A program made the translations under genes and the position numbers. From the NCBI RefSeq assembly GCF_021347895.1, contig NC_067123.1:35513571-35577570 (forward strand): a stretch of 64,000 nucleotides of DNA, read 5' to 3'. Of this stretch, positions 37,393 to 49,908 are shown one piece after another; the first letter of the stretch is position 1; every line of letters starts with the position of its first letter. The stretch is from Acanthochromis polyacanthus (lineage: Eukaryota > Chordata > Actinopteri > Pomacentridae). A model generated the notes under the pieces. It was given only the letters and a program-made list of their open reading frames with translations. It made no database searches and was not told where the DNA came from.

Positions 37393-37744
37393 AAAGGGTT
37401 TCTCCATAGGGGGGCTGGATTTTACCTTAGAGATAGGGTGAGGAACTCAGACATCCAGAGCTCTGAGTAGAGTCACTGCTCCTTCGTGCCAGCTAAAGTG
37501 GTTTGGACATCTGATTAGGATGCCTCCTTGGTGACTTCCCTTGGAGGTTTACCAGGCATATCCAACTAGGAGACCCTGGGGCAGACCCAGAACTTATTGG
37601 GCGGATTACAAAACTCATCTTGCCTGGGAATGCCTTAGGATCCCCTAGGAAGAACTGGGCAATGTTGCTGGGGAGTGAGATGTCTGCAATGTCCTTCCTT
37701 AGCCTGCTGTCACCTCAACCCAACCCAGATACGTGGGAGAAAAT
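37393..37744 (+). pseudogene. LINE ORF2 C-terminal relic
   Basis: Decayed sequence matching the 3' part of a fish non-LTR retrotransposon ORF2. Fragments in one frame or its neighbours read QLKWFGHLIRMPP, LEVYQAYP and, in nucleotides, TTAGAGATAGGGTGAGGAAC. In the living family these encode a WLGHLVRMP-type stretch followed by the C-terminal end. Multiple stops and frameshifts interrupt it. No reverse transcriptase core remains, so this is a 5'-truncated dead copy. Its exact clade is not resolved. Confidence 0.7.
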
Positions 37745-37937
37745 GTAAGTCGTAAAGATTTCTGCCAAGTTTCAGATACTTTTTCTTGCATGCGTATCGG
37801 TAGGACTTTAGTCTGAATAATGCAGTAATTAATTAACTGAAAGAAAAAAATGAAACAAAGAAAAATTAACTGTGAAAAATTACTAAATTATGTGACAATC
37901 TTTTGACATCTCTCAGACATCACCAGGGAAAGAAGTA
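37745..37937. other. No gene seen
   Basis: Short unique-looking stretch between repeats. Confidence 0.5.
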
Positions 37938-38036
37938 CAAAAAACTGCAGTTCCTCATATGGTCACTTGAGGCTGGCTCTAAACGCAAACTGCTTACCAT
38001 AGAGCTCTATGTGAAAATGCCCAACTTCACAGCAGA
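37938..38036 (+). repeat. Second copy of the older interspersed repeat (empty site)
   Basis: Reads CATATGGTCACTTGAGGCTG and GTGAAAATGCCCAACTTCAC, matching the repeat at 33847-33907/34482-34735 but without the 574-bp insertion. It therefore serves as the unoccupied reference junction. Confidence 0.75.
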
Positions 38037-38458
38037 TTGGCATCGAGAGATGCAATAAACTCATTTCACTTGTTGTGAATTTATTTCTTCCATGCAGGAG
38101 AAACTCAAGATTGTCAGATCCGCCTACTTGACTAGAGGTTTGGGTCGAACTAAAGTTGTCTATGAAACCATAGCAGAGGAAGGAAACACTTTGTCATTAC
38201 CAACCATGCCCCAAAGCAGACAGTGAAATAGGAATAAAACTTGGGACACCAACTGAGCATGACAGGAAGTTCAAATGTCACCACACACCAGCTCTGTAGA
38301 AGCTTTTCTTTATTCTAGAGATAACAGTTTTGGGGAGTGAACTTTGCGTTTCACATTCAGCTTTTGTTCAACTGGAAGAGGAATTTCTGAAAATTTCCTT
38401 TTTGATAAAGCTTACAGTTAACGCTGCCACGTAAGGGATTCATGTGACCATCCCTTAC
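38037..38458. other. No gene seen
   Basis: No recognisable gene or repeat. Confidence 0.5.
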
Positions 38459-38972
38459 TTATGCTGCTGTGGGCCCAGACTGCACTTTTCCTCTACTGTC
38501 CTCTTTCTTTCTCTTTACATTTAAATGTCACCATTGCGCATCACTAACTTTGTGTCTTTTCTCTCCTGTAGTTTGTGTTTTGTCCTCTCTACAGGTACCT
38601 TAAGATCAAAACATTTCTGATCTATTGGTACTGACCCCACCAACATCCAAGGTTTTAATTGTTCTCTTATGCAGTGTCTCTGTTTTTATCTCCCATTCTG
38701 TTCTGGTCCCCGTTTACCCTCACCCCAACCAGTCAAGGCAGATGGCCGCCCTCCCTGAGCTTGGTTCTGCAAGACATTTCTTCTCTTAAAGGGGAGTTTT
38801 ATTCTTTTCAATGTTGCCAGCTGTGCACAAAGGTAACCCAAAAGAAACTCTAGATTTGTCGGTTTTCTCTGTATACTGTTGCAAGGTCTTCACAAAACTA
38901 TGTGAAATGCATTGAGATTGCATATGTTATGAATTTGCGCTATAAAAATTTAATCAGACTGAACTGAATTGC
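38459..38972 (+). repeat. LINE 3' UTR-like repeat
   Basis: Contains phrases of a very common teleost retroelement 3' end: TCTCTCCTGTAGTTTGTGTT, CCTCTCTACAGGTACC, GGCAGATGGCCGCCCTCCCT, CTTAAAGGGGAGTTTTATTC and TTGCGCTATAAAAATTTAAT, followed by a short CTGAACTGAATTG tail. The 64-codon frame inside it is not a gene. The family clade is uncertain. Confidence 0.75.
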
Positions 38973-41900
38973 ATCCGAGAGAATTTCTACAACAATGTAT
39001 TCTGTGGTCCTCCAGCAATCAACCAAAAGTTTTCTGTTCTGCTGAATAAATAAACTCTTTAGCTCAGTGTTAAAGTTATACATCTAAGATCCTCTGACTC
39101 TGTCAACAAAACTGATATTATACAGCAGCACAACAAAAAGTTAAACCCATGTTGTGGACAGCAATTCAACAATGGAGAAAAGGGCACAGAGGGCAGTCTG
39201 GGGAGACTTTTGCTACTTTATTTTGAAGTCAGTGTGCCAAAATCTCAGTTTTAGCTCTGTTCTGACCTTTAGTCCTTTGATTTACCCATGAGTGACATCA
39301 GCCGTGTCACAGAACTGCTGGCTCATGATCGGATCCAAGAAGTGCTGAGTCATCACATGATGTGGCTCATTTACTGCTAACAATATTCTTTATAGCCCAA
39401 TTATGACTTTGCATTTTCTATTCTCCTTCTCCCTTCTCTCTGTTTCCTTCTTCTACTCTCTCTCCTCCCTCTGGAGCATAATGATTGCTGCCCTGTTCTT
39501 TCAGAATTAGAAGATAAATCGATGGTGACAATAACAAGGATTAATGTGGAGCACAGATGGTCACATGTGACGTTCAACTTGATGTAGTGACACTGTGGGC
39601 TTCTCGTTGACCTACAGGTGAGAGTCACGCTCAAAGACAAACTCTCAAGTACAAAAGTTAGCATGTGTGTCATTTCCTCTTAAATGCAGCAACATGCAGT
39701 AGGAAATGATTGGAAAAAAATCTGCTTACATTAAATTAACATGGCTGCAAATAAAAAAAAAAAGAGGACTTTTATTTCATGTCTGAGGACAATAAATTCT
39801 GAATATTTTATTGCTGTGTTGAAGCCAAACTAGCAGACTTAGTTTCATGTCCTATGTCATTTTTACCTTATTTGTTTTATTAACTTTACCCTTTCAGCCA
39901 CTACTTTGTCAGGCTAAAGTGCCAAATACTGCATTTTTGAGTTTAGAAAAAGATGGTTTAGGGTCACTTTTGTTGGGAAAACACTGTTATTTCACACCTG
40001 ACAAGTTTTTTTTTGTTGTTGCAAAATGGTATTCCATGCGTTGCCATGACACACAAAGTCTTAAAGATACCAGCAGATATGTTACTTGTGCCTACATTAT
40101 CTGGATTTCGTACTGTTTATCTATGATCAGAATGCACAATAAGATGCATTCTGGCTTACATAGTAGATATAGCTTTCCTAATCTGCACCATAATTAGTGA
40201 TGATAACTGATAACATCCATTTATTGGGAGGATACGATTGGAATCTAGTGGCAAAAACAACAGATACAGGTGATGATATCCAAAAGAGATACCTTTATTA
40301 TATTGCTACAGGCAAGCTAATACTGAATCATACAGAAACCAGATGGGACACTATCAACCCCACCCATTCCCACTTCCTCTACACAGCTAAATCCCACATA
40401 AAAGCCTTGTGTGTCTCTTTGACACTGACCCTTTTGATTCGTCTGACAGCTAAAAGTTATCATATCGAATTTTCTCTATGAAATGTGCGTGTGTGAATGT
40501 TTGTGTGTAAAGCACTGATATTGGATCTGCCCTCTTTATCAGCAGACACAGTGGAGGTCTGAGTAAAAATGACTTTATTCATTCTGTAGCATAACAGCAT
40601 TATCTTGTTATTGCCATAATATAGTTAGAGAGAGAAAAGAGAGTGGATATAAAAGCTTTGTGGATTGCCGGTTTAAAGATCAGACCATGCGCTTGCAACA
40701 CTCTGGGGTCGAATTTGCATCAGGACTTTTGTCACATGCCCACTTGTCTCGTATCTTTCCGGCTGCCTGCCTCTGTAAATAGTAATTATTAAGTTCTTGA
40801 AGGAATATTTTAATCGCGTTACAACTGTGTCTGCTCTGAATCTGCTTCCTCTGCTGAGTCAGTTTTGATTTCCTGTAACCACACAAGTTTTCACTCTATC
40901 ACGTCTAGACAAAAAGGGACATTTTCCCACTGGTTGGTAAATACGGCAACATCCCACAGATCAGAAGTTTTTCTGGGCCGAAACTGCTTCAATAAAAGCC
41001 TCTTGAACAAATCATGACTCAATCTTGTAACCTAAAGACCAACTTTTATGGTTCCATTACAAGGCAACTGGAAAGCTGTGCTAAATTACAATAAACTAAG
41101 TGTTTAAAAAGTCCTATTATTCCAGTAGGGTTTGGGGGGCTTGAGTGTTTGAAGGACAAAGTCATAACATTTTTACGGAGTGGCTGCTGTAAATTTTAAA
41201 GATAATGAATGATGAACTGTAGATGATGAATATTTACAATCAGGAAATGGGTCTCTTTGATTCTGGCCAGCACCTACAGCGATTTCCCTCAATACAAGTT
41301 GCTGTCATTCATGCCAGCTTTTGGCAGCTGAGCAAGTAATTTATTATTGTTCTGAATTTTTCTGTTTAAATTATGGACACATAATTCTTGTTTGGTCATA
41401 TGTACAAGAGTAGTTCTTAATTAAATGTCTTTGCTTGCTCCCAAGATGGCCTAAACCATCAAGTCCAACACCTCAAGCTCTCCTTCCCCCTTTTGGTTTC
41501 ACCCGATTTTTACCTCCGATTAAAAAAATAATGGAGACATGACAAGAAAAAAGGAAAACTGAAGACTTCCACAAGGCACGAGTAAAAATGAGGGAAGAAA
41601 AGCCATTTCTGATGGCCCTTTTTAAACGTATCCCATTAGCGGCAGAAACCCAATATTCCAGCCCGTTCCTCTTTCTCTAGGGGGTTAAGAGGTTCACAGA
41701 AAAGCATGATTGGAGAATAGAGAGATGAGGATGGAGGAGAGACAGAGAATGAAAGCGGGAACATTTGTGGAAGTCCTGGAGGAAAAAGCTTTAGATTACT
41801 TCATCAGTCTTACCATATACATGATTTTCTGATTTGCCACAGCGGACAACGACAGTTAACAGTAAATTAATGCCGTTTTTAGGGTTTTTGCGAGTAACCA

Positions 41901-42230
41901 TCAGCTTGACTTGTGAATAGTGTGTTTATGCTGAGCCTACATGTCACACAGGTGTTAAAATGTTGTTTTGAGTTTCTGTGTTGTATATTTTAATTAAATG
42001 GCTAGGAAAAACCACAGCATAGTGAACCATATTGAAAAAAAACTTCCTGAAGCATGTATGTTTCAAAGCATCTTTAAAATACTGGACCAACAATTAAGTA
42101 TTAACTACACAAAGAATTTCACAGTACATTGATCATGACATTATGTAGAAATTATTTTTCACTCATCAAATTCAGTAATTCTGTTCTCTATACCTCAAAT
42201 TTGTGCAAAAAAAAAAAATACATGCAGGAC
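38973..42230. other. No gene seen
   Basis: Frames at 39847-40197 (116 codons, non-ATG start) and 40197-40481 have no recognisable domain. A short pyrimidine-rich tract lies at 39415-39475. Confidence 0.5.
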
Positions 42231-42232
42231 TA

Positions 42233-42960
42233 CAGTGGTGCCTGGAAGCTTGAAAAACTGGTAGAATCTTCTGTATTTCTGCATAAATATTACCAAAATA
42301 ATCCTTAAAAACCAGTTAAATCAATGAGACATCCATACTATACTTGGTCAGTTATGGACTGATTAAAATGATCTAATATTATGGCAGACAAGCTAACGGT
42401 AAAAATAAAATCTCATTTTTATTTAAGTAAATGGGATGACAATTGGGCGTGAGTGGGTCCCTGGCTTATTTAAAGAACAGGGTTCCTTCAAAGTCTGACC
42501 TCAACATGCTTGTGGATGTGTATCATGGTACAAACAAAGGGGATTTCTGAGGACTTCAGAAAAAGAGTAGTTAAAGCTGAAAAAGGCTCCAACACCATCT
42601 TTATGGAGTTTGGACCAATCCACAGACAGACTTTATACAAATGGAGGAATTTTAAGACTATGCTTCCCAGGAGTGGTTGACCAAGATCAACCTCAAGAGC
42701 AAGGCGTGTAGTAGTCCATGAAGTCACAAAGGAACCCAGAGTAACTTCTAAGCAACTAAAGGCCTCTTTCAAATTGGCTAATGTAAATGTGAGTCCACCA
42801 TCAGGAGAAATTAAACTACAGCGCATGTAAGGAGAAAGCAATCGAAAACCGTCCCATCTACAGCTTGCTTAAGGTTACATGGACAAGCCAGAAAGTTCCT
42901 GTAAAAACATTTTAGCGGTGGATGAGACTAAAACAGAAAGCTTAGATGGAAGCAACCTGT
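42233..42960 (+). mobile_element. Truncated Tc1 transposon
   Basis: Starts CAGTGGTGCCTGGAAGCTTG right after TA (42231-42232), the classic 5' end of a widespread fish Tc1 family, and continues CTGTATTTCTGCATAAATAT. Homology passes into transposase coding sequence and stops near 42960. The 3' half and right terminal repeat are missing. Confidence 0.85.
42540..42960 (+). pseudogene. Tc1 transposase fragment, decayed
   Basis: Plus-strand pieces of a Tc1 transposase. The clearest is VVHEVTKEPRVTSKQLKASF followed by KLANVNV (about 42710-42790), the stretch between the two DNA-binding helices and the catalytic domain. Upstream nucleotides (CCAGGAGTGGTTGACCAAGA, AGAGCAAGGCGTGTAGTAGT) also match the family. 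Small deletions and stops break the frame, and no DDE residue region remains beyond a short GGATGAGAC stretch. It is a distinct, longer-leader Tc1 family from the one at 47419. Confidence 0.85.
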
Positions 42961-44334
42961 CAGAAATGGTGTTAATTTGATCACAGTACAATAATCATCA
43001 AACCATCAAGTAAATTACTTTAATTTTAGAGTATTCTACCTATTTAGCATCGGGCATTTAGCCCGCTCTCAGACTCTCAATTGACAGTTACAAAGCAGAT
43101 TAAAAATGATGCTTAAGTCACAAAGATTTGTGTCCTTTTTTTGTCAACACCTGATGTCTACTTTATCCACAATGCAACTCAGTTGGTGACAGTTTGGTCT
43201 GATTCAACTGGAGATTTAGGAGTGTTGTGGCATTAACAACTGACGACAGTGATGAGGAGCAGCAACACAGCAGTCTGTTAAGCAATATTTTGTCTACATA
43301 CCATTTTTCTTAATTTTCAAAACTTGCACTCTTTTGACCTAACTAATGCTGCTTCAAATTACATCACTTTAGGTAATTTATTGACTTTCATGCAGCTCAC
43401 TGGAGCCTACAGGGGTTTTATACAAACTTTTTGTCATAAAAAGTACTCTTTGAGACATGCAAACAGCAGAACTGATATATCAGATATTATTGCATACAAC
43501 ATTCTCAGCTCTATCTGCAACACGTGTAGCAGAGATGGTCATGGTCAGTTCGTCATTATTTTATGAAATATACTGTTGAAAAGGTTTTCCTTTTCAAATT
43601 TTGTCTTAAGTGCACATATACAATATTGCCTCATATCAGAATCAGAATTTTTTACTCCTTAAAAATTATATCGGCCCCAAAAATCCTGTAATAATCGGGA
43701 TCTGGTAAACAGACTGATGTGAAAAATCAAGCTTGAATATGAACAGATGTTAACGCACAACAAGAACAAAATCTAGTGAAATGACACAACTTGAAAGTAT
43801 TCTTAAATCAAAGCTTAGATTAATAAACTAAAACAAAAACACGTGATCGCTGCATCTAATCACTTCATCTCAGAGCTTTAATGGTTTATGAACAGAATTA
43901 CAACACGTTCCACACGACGGCATCTATTACTGCTGCTCACTTATGTATTTTAATGCAACACTTTAAATATTGCTAATAAAAATGCTAACAAAAACAGCGG
44001 AATATTTTGTTTTATAAAAACAACTTTTTATATCCGAACACTGAATCTGAGAACATCGGCGAATTTCTATTCATAATTACTCTGAGTGCTTTTAGACCAC
44101 TAATGGATTCTCAATGGAAGTTTCTCTAAGTGCAGCGAAGAGCAGAATCCTAATGTTTGTGTTTGTGATGCTTCGGCTCTACACACACACGGTGGTAACT
44201 GGAGAGCAAAAGTATTGAACAAGGAGGAGTTGAGAAACAGAAGAGGAAAGAGAGATGCTCTAATTGCAAAATGCAGTTGTTCATCCTAAATCACTAAAAC
44301 ATCTTAATCACTTATCATTAATTACAATTCACTC
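42961..44334. other. No gene seen
   Basis: About 43650-43707 resembles the end of a fish miniature element (AAATTATATCGGCCCCAAAA, ATCCTGTAATAATCGGGATC). The rest is unique-looking. Confidence 0.45.
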
Positions 44335-44580
44335 TGTCTGACTAGCTAGTTGGTTGTTTTTGGCTAGCAGGCTGAATGGGTAATTTACTATTTGGCTTTC
44401 TAGCAAACTGTTTGGCTGGTTGTTTTGCTGGCTGACTGACCACTTGGCTGGATAACTGATTGACTGGTTGGCACACAGATGCAGCATAACTGGCATAATT
44501 GGATGACTAGCTGGCTTGCATTCTGGCTGATTAACTGGGTGGATGACTTACTGACTTGATAACTGACAGTTTGATTAAAA
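44335..44580. repeat. Cryptic TGGCTG/TGACTG quasi-repeat
   Basis: A 245-bp stretch scattered with variants of CTGGCTGACTGA, TTGACTGGTTGG and GATGACTAGCTGG without a fixed period. It looks like an old simple repeat blurred by mutation. Confidence 0.6.
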
Positions 44581-44619
44581 TGATGTTTATAGAATGTGGT
44601 GAGGAATCTCAACTTGCGC

Positions 44620-44920
44620 TATTTAGTCGTACCCTGTTCTCCGGTAAGACGACGTGAATCACCAGGCAAACATTCCCGCTCTGACAGCTGAATGGATGGA
44701 TGTGAAGGGCGTAATGGGTGTAGCTCTGCAATAATAAGTAGAAATGCAATGGGAAAATGGAAATGGAAGATTTGATTACCTGCTGTGGCAGTGCAAGTGA
44801 GAATGGCATAATGTGCATTATCAATAACGTCAGAGAGCCCAGCAGCAATAACAATGAGGTAATATAGGTTTGGAAGTAGGTTAAAAGGTGTAATTAGTGC
44901 AGATGGAAAGACCACTAATA
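44620..44920. other. Candidate conserved non-coding stretch
   Basis: Complex, repeat-free DNA with homeodomain/POU-like motifs (GTGCATTATCAAT, GATTTGATTACCTG, GTGTAATTAGTGC). A candidate on appearance only. Confidence 0.25.
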
Positions 44921-47416
44921 TATATTAATTGCTGTAGACTGTTGATGTGAGAAGCAGCTGGAGACAACGACCACATGATCCTCAGTGTACAATCTAATCT
45001 TAGATTTAAAGTGGATGTGATGGGAATCCTGTGAGCTGCTTAACCAATGCTGGAAGGAAGATTAGAAAACCTAAATGGTGAAACACAGATGCCTGTATTG
45101 TAGTTTTATGTCAAGGAGAATAGAGAGAACCAATATGTTAGTCAGTGTATTTATGGATTCACAATACACACATCACTGTAAGGTCTAAAGGAGGAGCTGA
45201 GTAGGCTTGATCTTTCTACTAAAATAAGACCAGAGAAGCCCTTCATGTCCTTTGTGTCACAGACAGACACTAAGTCATTAAATACTTATGAGTGAGACTT
45301 CACTTTAAAGTGATCTCGGAGACACGGCCCGAAGAGGGAAAATTCCTTCACAGCAGATTACAGAAAATCAGTTATAAAGTGAGCTTACATTTTGGAGGAT
45401 TACTCTGGTCATTCGCCGTGTTTTTCTTATTGTCAACAAATCCCATCAAAATTCGCAATAAATTTATCCTACCAACAAGAATTGGTTGTCTGTCCAAAGC
45501 CTGATACAGAGCTTCATTGTTATTGAGACACGAATATACCATTCCCCTGGACGATATGTGTCTTTTATTATGAAAAATACGAGTACTATAGTGTATAAAT
45601 ATATGTATGCTTCAAGAAAGGATTTGTAGAAGCATAAGAGACGGAATATTTTGAACAGGAAATTTAACAGATGTACCAAAATGGGGAACCTGAGGGCGAC
45701 GGTAGAAGCTAACGTTACACCAAGGACTGACAGTGAGGCAAACAGAACAATGGGAGATTGACTACTGACCATTCTCTCATATTTATGATAATAAAAAGCT
45801 CAAATGGAACACAAAGTGGAGCTGCATGCATAGATTCCAAGTGTGCTTTCCACCCGATTCATAAACAGCCTATCATACCCCTTAATAATGAAGCCTCATC
45901 ACTACACGTCACTCTAGCTTTAACTCTGATGCAAGCCTTCCAAGGTGCACCAGCAACAAACCTCCACTGGTAAAGGTTGCGGCTGGTAACTTCTGACAGT
46001 TGCCCTTGCCAGATAGGCTAGCAGTAAAAAAAACAACGCCTACAACCACCATGTGACCCCATCACCTTTACCTAAACAATGTACTACAGGCAGCCTGCCC
46101 TGGTAGACTAAGCATCAGGGAGCAACAAACAGTTAAACCTGGTCCTGAGCAAGCATTTAAACCTTAACCTCGGCGTGGTCCAGCAGCATCGCCCAAACCA
46201 CCTTTCATGCACCTGTGGGTTTTACTTGCTATATTGTTAAATGCATTTCAAGTTTAGATGATTCCTTTATCCTTAAAAGTGTTAACCCTAAAATTAATAC
46301 CTCTGTAAAGTGGGCTAAAGTGGTCAAATACAAATCATGGTGGTCGCAGTCAAAATAAACCCTTTAAACAGATAATGACCAGTTATGATTCATATCAACT
46401 GAAATGAAACATTTTATCAACACACATTTTTCAGCTACATTATAAGCTAACCAAGACAATATGTAAATGATGCAGCCACTGGTATAATCATCCAAAAAGT
46501 TACGTAAAAGTCATATTTTAGGACAAAATCTGCCATTAAGGAGTTATCACTGATGAGTTGAAAAATTTGCATATTTTCACAAATGTGACATTTCTTTTAG
46601 CCCAACTCAAGTTAAGGTTGATTAAGGGCTGTTGACTATTTGCGACAAAATAATTACTCACACATACCGTAAGGCAGCAAAAACCCTGAACGTGGCTATA
46701 AAAAAAAAACAGTGACTGCAAAGCATGTTTACAGCGAATAGCCACACGTGAAACTACGCAGTTGCAGGAAAGTTAACATATAAATACACACAAAATCCAA
46801 ACAAGCAATCATATGCAGACACTAAGCGCCACATATGTGTATACCACACACACACAAACACACCCACAAAGAAACTGATGTACAGGAACTTAGATTGATG
46901 CGGTGTTTGAAGAAGTCCAGATGGTGTGTGTGTTAAACAGTGCTCCCTGCAGAGAACCAAACTCACAAATCTGCACAAGCTAACACACACAGTAAACAAA
47001 CATTATCATATATCTTTGTTCAGCTGACTGCAAATTAGCTCCTCAAGGACTTCGTTCAGATGTTTTGCAAAATGATATTTTCCTACACATCCTACAAGAG
47101 CCTCCAATATTTTTGTTGTCAGCGTCAACACGTTGTAACCACAGGAAAAGCCTCAAATCCTATGAAAAGTGACAAATGTGCTAAATTTTAGGAGTCTTGA
47201 AAAGCAAGTGGTACAACTGGTGTAATTTTCTGAATTGTAAAGTTGTGAAGATCCTTTGGGACATACTCCTTTTACTGCAAAAACATTTTTATGCTTTTTA
47301 AGATGTTCTCTAGCCCCTACATAGATGTTAAGCTTTAGACAAATTGTTACTTTAGTGAATTATATTTTTCTGTGTCTGTGCTTAACATGTGTGAAAAAAC
47401 AGGAATGGCATGAATG
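44921..47416. other. No gene seen
   Basis: Unique-looking DNA with a small CA run at 46846-46864. Frames of 69 to 102 codons here have no recognisable domain. Confidence 0.5.
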
Positions 47417-47418
47417 TA

Positions 47419-48990
47419 CAGTCATGGAAAAAATTATTCACCTACCTTTGTTTTCTTCAATTTCCTCTTCATTTTAATGCCTGGTGCCACTAAAGGTATA
47501 ATACCTGAAGAATACAATGAACACGACAAAAAATGCAGTTGATTCCATAATACTTTGTCCTATTCGACATGCTTAAGCTTCATTTTATTCTAGGGTATAT
47601 AAGAGGCCATTTCATGTCATCAGCAGCACTGAACATGTAAAGGTCTAGAGTGGTTTCCTGCTAATATTCAAGCCGTAGCACAACTCATAAGTTGTCAGCT
47701 CTCATATAATGCCTAAAACAAAAGAATTATGTGAAGCCACAAAAGCAGACATCTTGGCACTGCTGGAAATTGGTTTGAGTGAGAGACAGGTAGCAAAAAA
47801 CTGAAGATCTCCAAGACAGCCATTCATTACACCAAGAAAAAACAAGTTGAACATGGCATTACCAAACTCCTGGCTGGTCACGGCAGGAAACGTCTTTCTA
47901 CCTCACGAGCTGACCATCAACAGACCTCCAGGGACCTTAAAAATGAGTGGGCACTGTGGAGAAATGTGACTTGTTTGGCAAGGACAGTTGGAAAGTGACT
48001 TCTTGAAGCTGGTCAGAAGTCACACAGGGCAGGAAGAAGCCCTTCATCACCAGAGGGAAGTCTGGTTATTTTTAGTTGGGAATCACAAGGATTGGACTGT
48101 TGATGATTGGGCTAAAATTCTCTTCACTGATGAATCCAAATTTTCAGTTGACGCCCACTCCAGCCAACTTACTGGTTAGGAGGAAGCCTTTAGAATCCTC
48201 CAAACCAAACTGTCTGCCCCTACAGTAAAACATGGGGGTGGATCAGTGACCATCTGAAGTTGTTTCAGTTTGGGTGGAACGGGGCAAATGGAATTGTGTG
48301 AAGGGCCGATGAACCTGCTCATGTACAGGACTACTCTTGAAAACAGTCTTCTTCCATCAGCTGGAAAACTCTTTCCTGCCTCCAATGACTGAATTTTCAA
48401 TCAAGACAATGCCCCTTACCACACAGCAAGGTCAGTTAAAGCCTGGATGGAGAACCAGAACACTGAAATCATGCCTTGGCCTGATCAATCACCAGATCTA
48501 AATCCAATTGAAAACCTGTGGAAAACCATCAAACACAAAATGGAGAACCACAAGCCCAAAAACAAAGCAAATTGATTTGAATTTGTGCAACAGGAATGGG
48601 CTGCTGTGACAGCAGAACAATGTTAGAAGATGGTGGAGAGCATGAAGAGACGCATGGCTGCAGTCATCAGAAACAATGGTTATGAATCAGTACTAACTCC
48701 TGTGTGGATCATGTGACTAAAACAGACAGAAAAGAAAACATGTAATCCTAAAAGCTGTTTTTGTCAGAACAATGTCATAGCTGTTGATGTAAGAATGTAA
48801 GTGATTTTGGTTATTATTAAGAAAACCATGGAAAATATCTGATATCAGCTCTTAAATGAAACTCTGATGAGTTATTTTTGTTGTTCTCATTATATTTGTC
48901 CAAGCAAATGTACCATTAGTTGTACCAGATATTAAAATGAACAAGAAATTGAACAAAACAAGGGTGGTCTAATCATTTTTTCCATGACCG
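47419..48990 (+). mobile_element. Near full-length Tc1-like transposon
   Basis: 1572 bp. The left end CAGTCATGGAAAAAATTATT and the reversed right end CGGTCATGGAAAAAATGATT are near-perfect inverted repeats, and both are flanked by TA (47417-47418 and 48991-48992). One transposase gene lies between, in plus orientation. The copy at 20680-21504 is a second, truncated member. Confidence 0.92.
47709..48716 (+). pseudogene. Tc1-like transposase pseudogene
   Basis: A Tc1-family transposase would be about 340 residues, binding the terminal repeats and cutting at TA. The gene starts at ATG 47709 with MPKTKELCEATKADILALLE. A paired-type helix-turn-helix follows until a one-base deletion near 47800 (A-run before CTGAAGATC) shifts the frame. 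The catalytic domain is recognisable in pieces: WTVDDWAKILFTDESKF (first D), QDNAPYHTARSVKAW (second D) and SPDLNPIENLW (E). The second D and the E are separated by 34 residues, the DD34E spacing of Tc1. An in-frame TGA at about 48572 and a later TAG also break it. The natural stop is 48714-48716. It is inactive as it stands. Confidence 0.92.
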
Positions 48991-48992
48991 TA

Positions 48993-49599
48993 TTTTGATC
49001 ACAAACCCAGAGGTCACGCAAACAAATGATCCCATTTTTTGAAGACGTCCTTAATTGGACTGTTTGGTAAAAGTCAGCTAATAGCCAGCTGTGCTTAGTT
49101 TGTTGAACAGGCTGCAGTGAATGTCAAGATAGTGGCGTGACCTTCCCTGACCCCCGTATTTATTTGTAAATTGCATGCACAGTGAGCACAATCTGATATT
49201 TTCCTCACATCGCAGAGCGCCGCTCATTGTTACGCCTGACTGCTGCGGTGGTTTTGATTAAAATTAGACTCACAAAACACATGAGATATGAGAGATATTT
49301 GCTGGATTTATTAGTAGTCCCATTCACTGTGCATGGAATGCGATTAGGGGCAATTTGGTATTTCTATACATGATTTTCAGTTTAGATACAAGGCATACAA
49401 TTGTAATATTGATAGACAGCATGTCTCATTGAAAGCCTGATCTTGACCTCTGTCACTAGCAATAGCAACTTTATAAACCTCTGTTTCTGCTGACTTTTAA
49501 TAAGACATCAAAGCTGTCAACTACATTTGCATCAGTGACAAGCATTTTTACAGACTGGCTTCCCATCTTTGTTATTTTGGATTGTATACACATGACAGT
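48993..49599. other. No gene seen
   Basis: Unique-looking DNA between two transposons. Confidence 0.5.
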
Positions 49600-49607
49600 A
49601 TGGTAAG

Positions 49608-49900
49608 CAGGGATGCAAGTATTTTCACTATTCATTAATTTGACTATTACCTAATCAGTTCAGTACTTGGGCTATAAAATGTCAAAAAAAGTAAAAAATG
49701 TCAGTCAGTGTTTACCAAAGCCCAAGAAGGTCCAAATATATTCAGTTATTTGTCACTGAGGAGTGAAGAAACTGGAAAATATTCTCATTTAAGAAGCTGG
49801 GAACACAGAATTTTGACTTTCAATCGATCAAATTATCATTAAAAAAAGTTATTGTTTAATTTAATAGTTGACAACTATTTAATAAGTCCTTGCAGCTCTA
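49608..49900. mobile_element. hAT-type miniature element
   Basis: 293 bp flanked by a perfect 8-bp duplication ATGGTAAG (49600-49607 and 49901-49908). The ends CAGGGATGCAA and, reversed, TAGAGCTGCAA fit hAT terminal repeats. The interior matches a very common fish element (TATAAAATGTCA, AAGCCCAAGA, AAGAAGCTGG, TTGACTTTCAATCGAT). No coding capacity. Confidence 0.9.
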
Positions 49901-49908
49901 ATGGTAAG

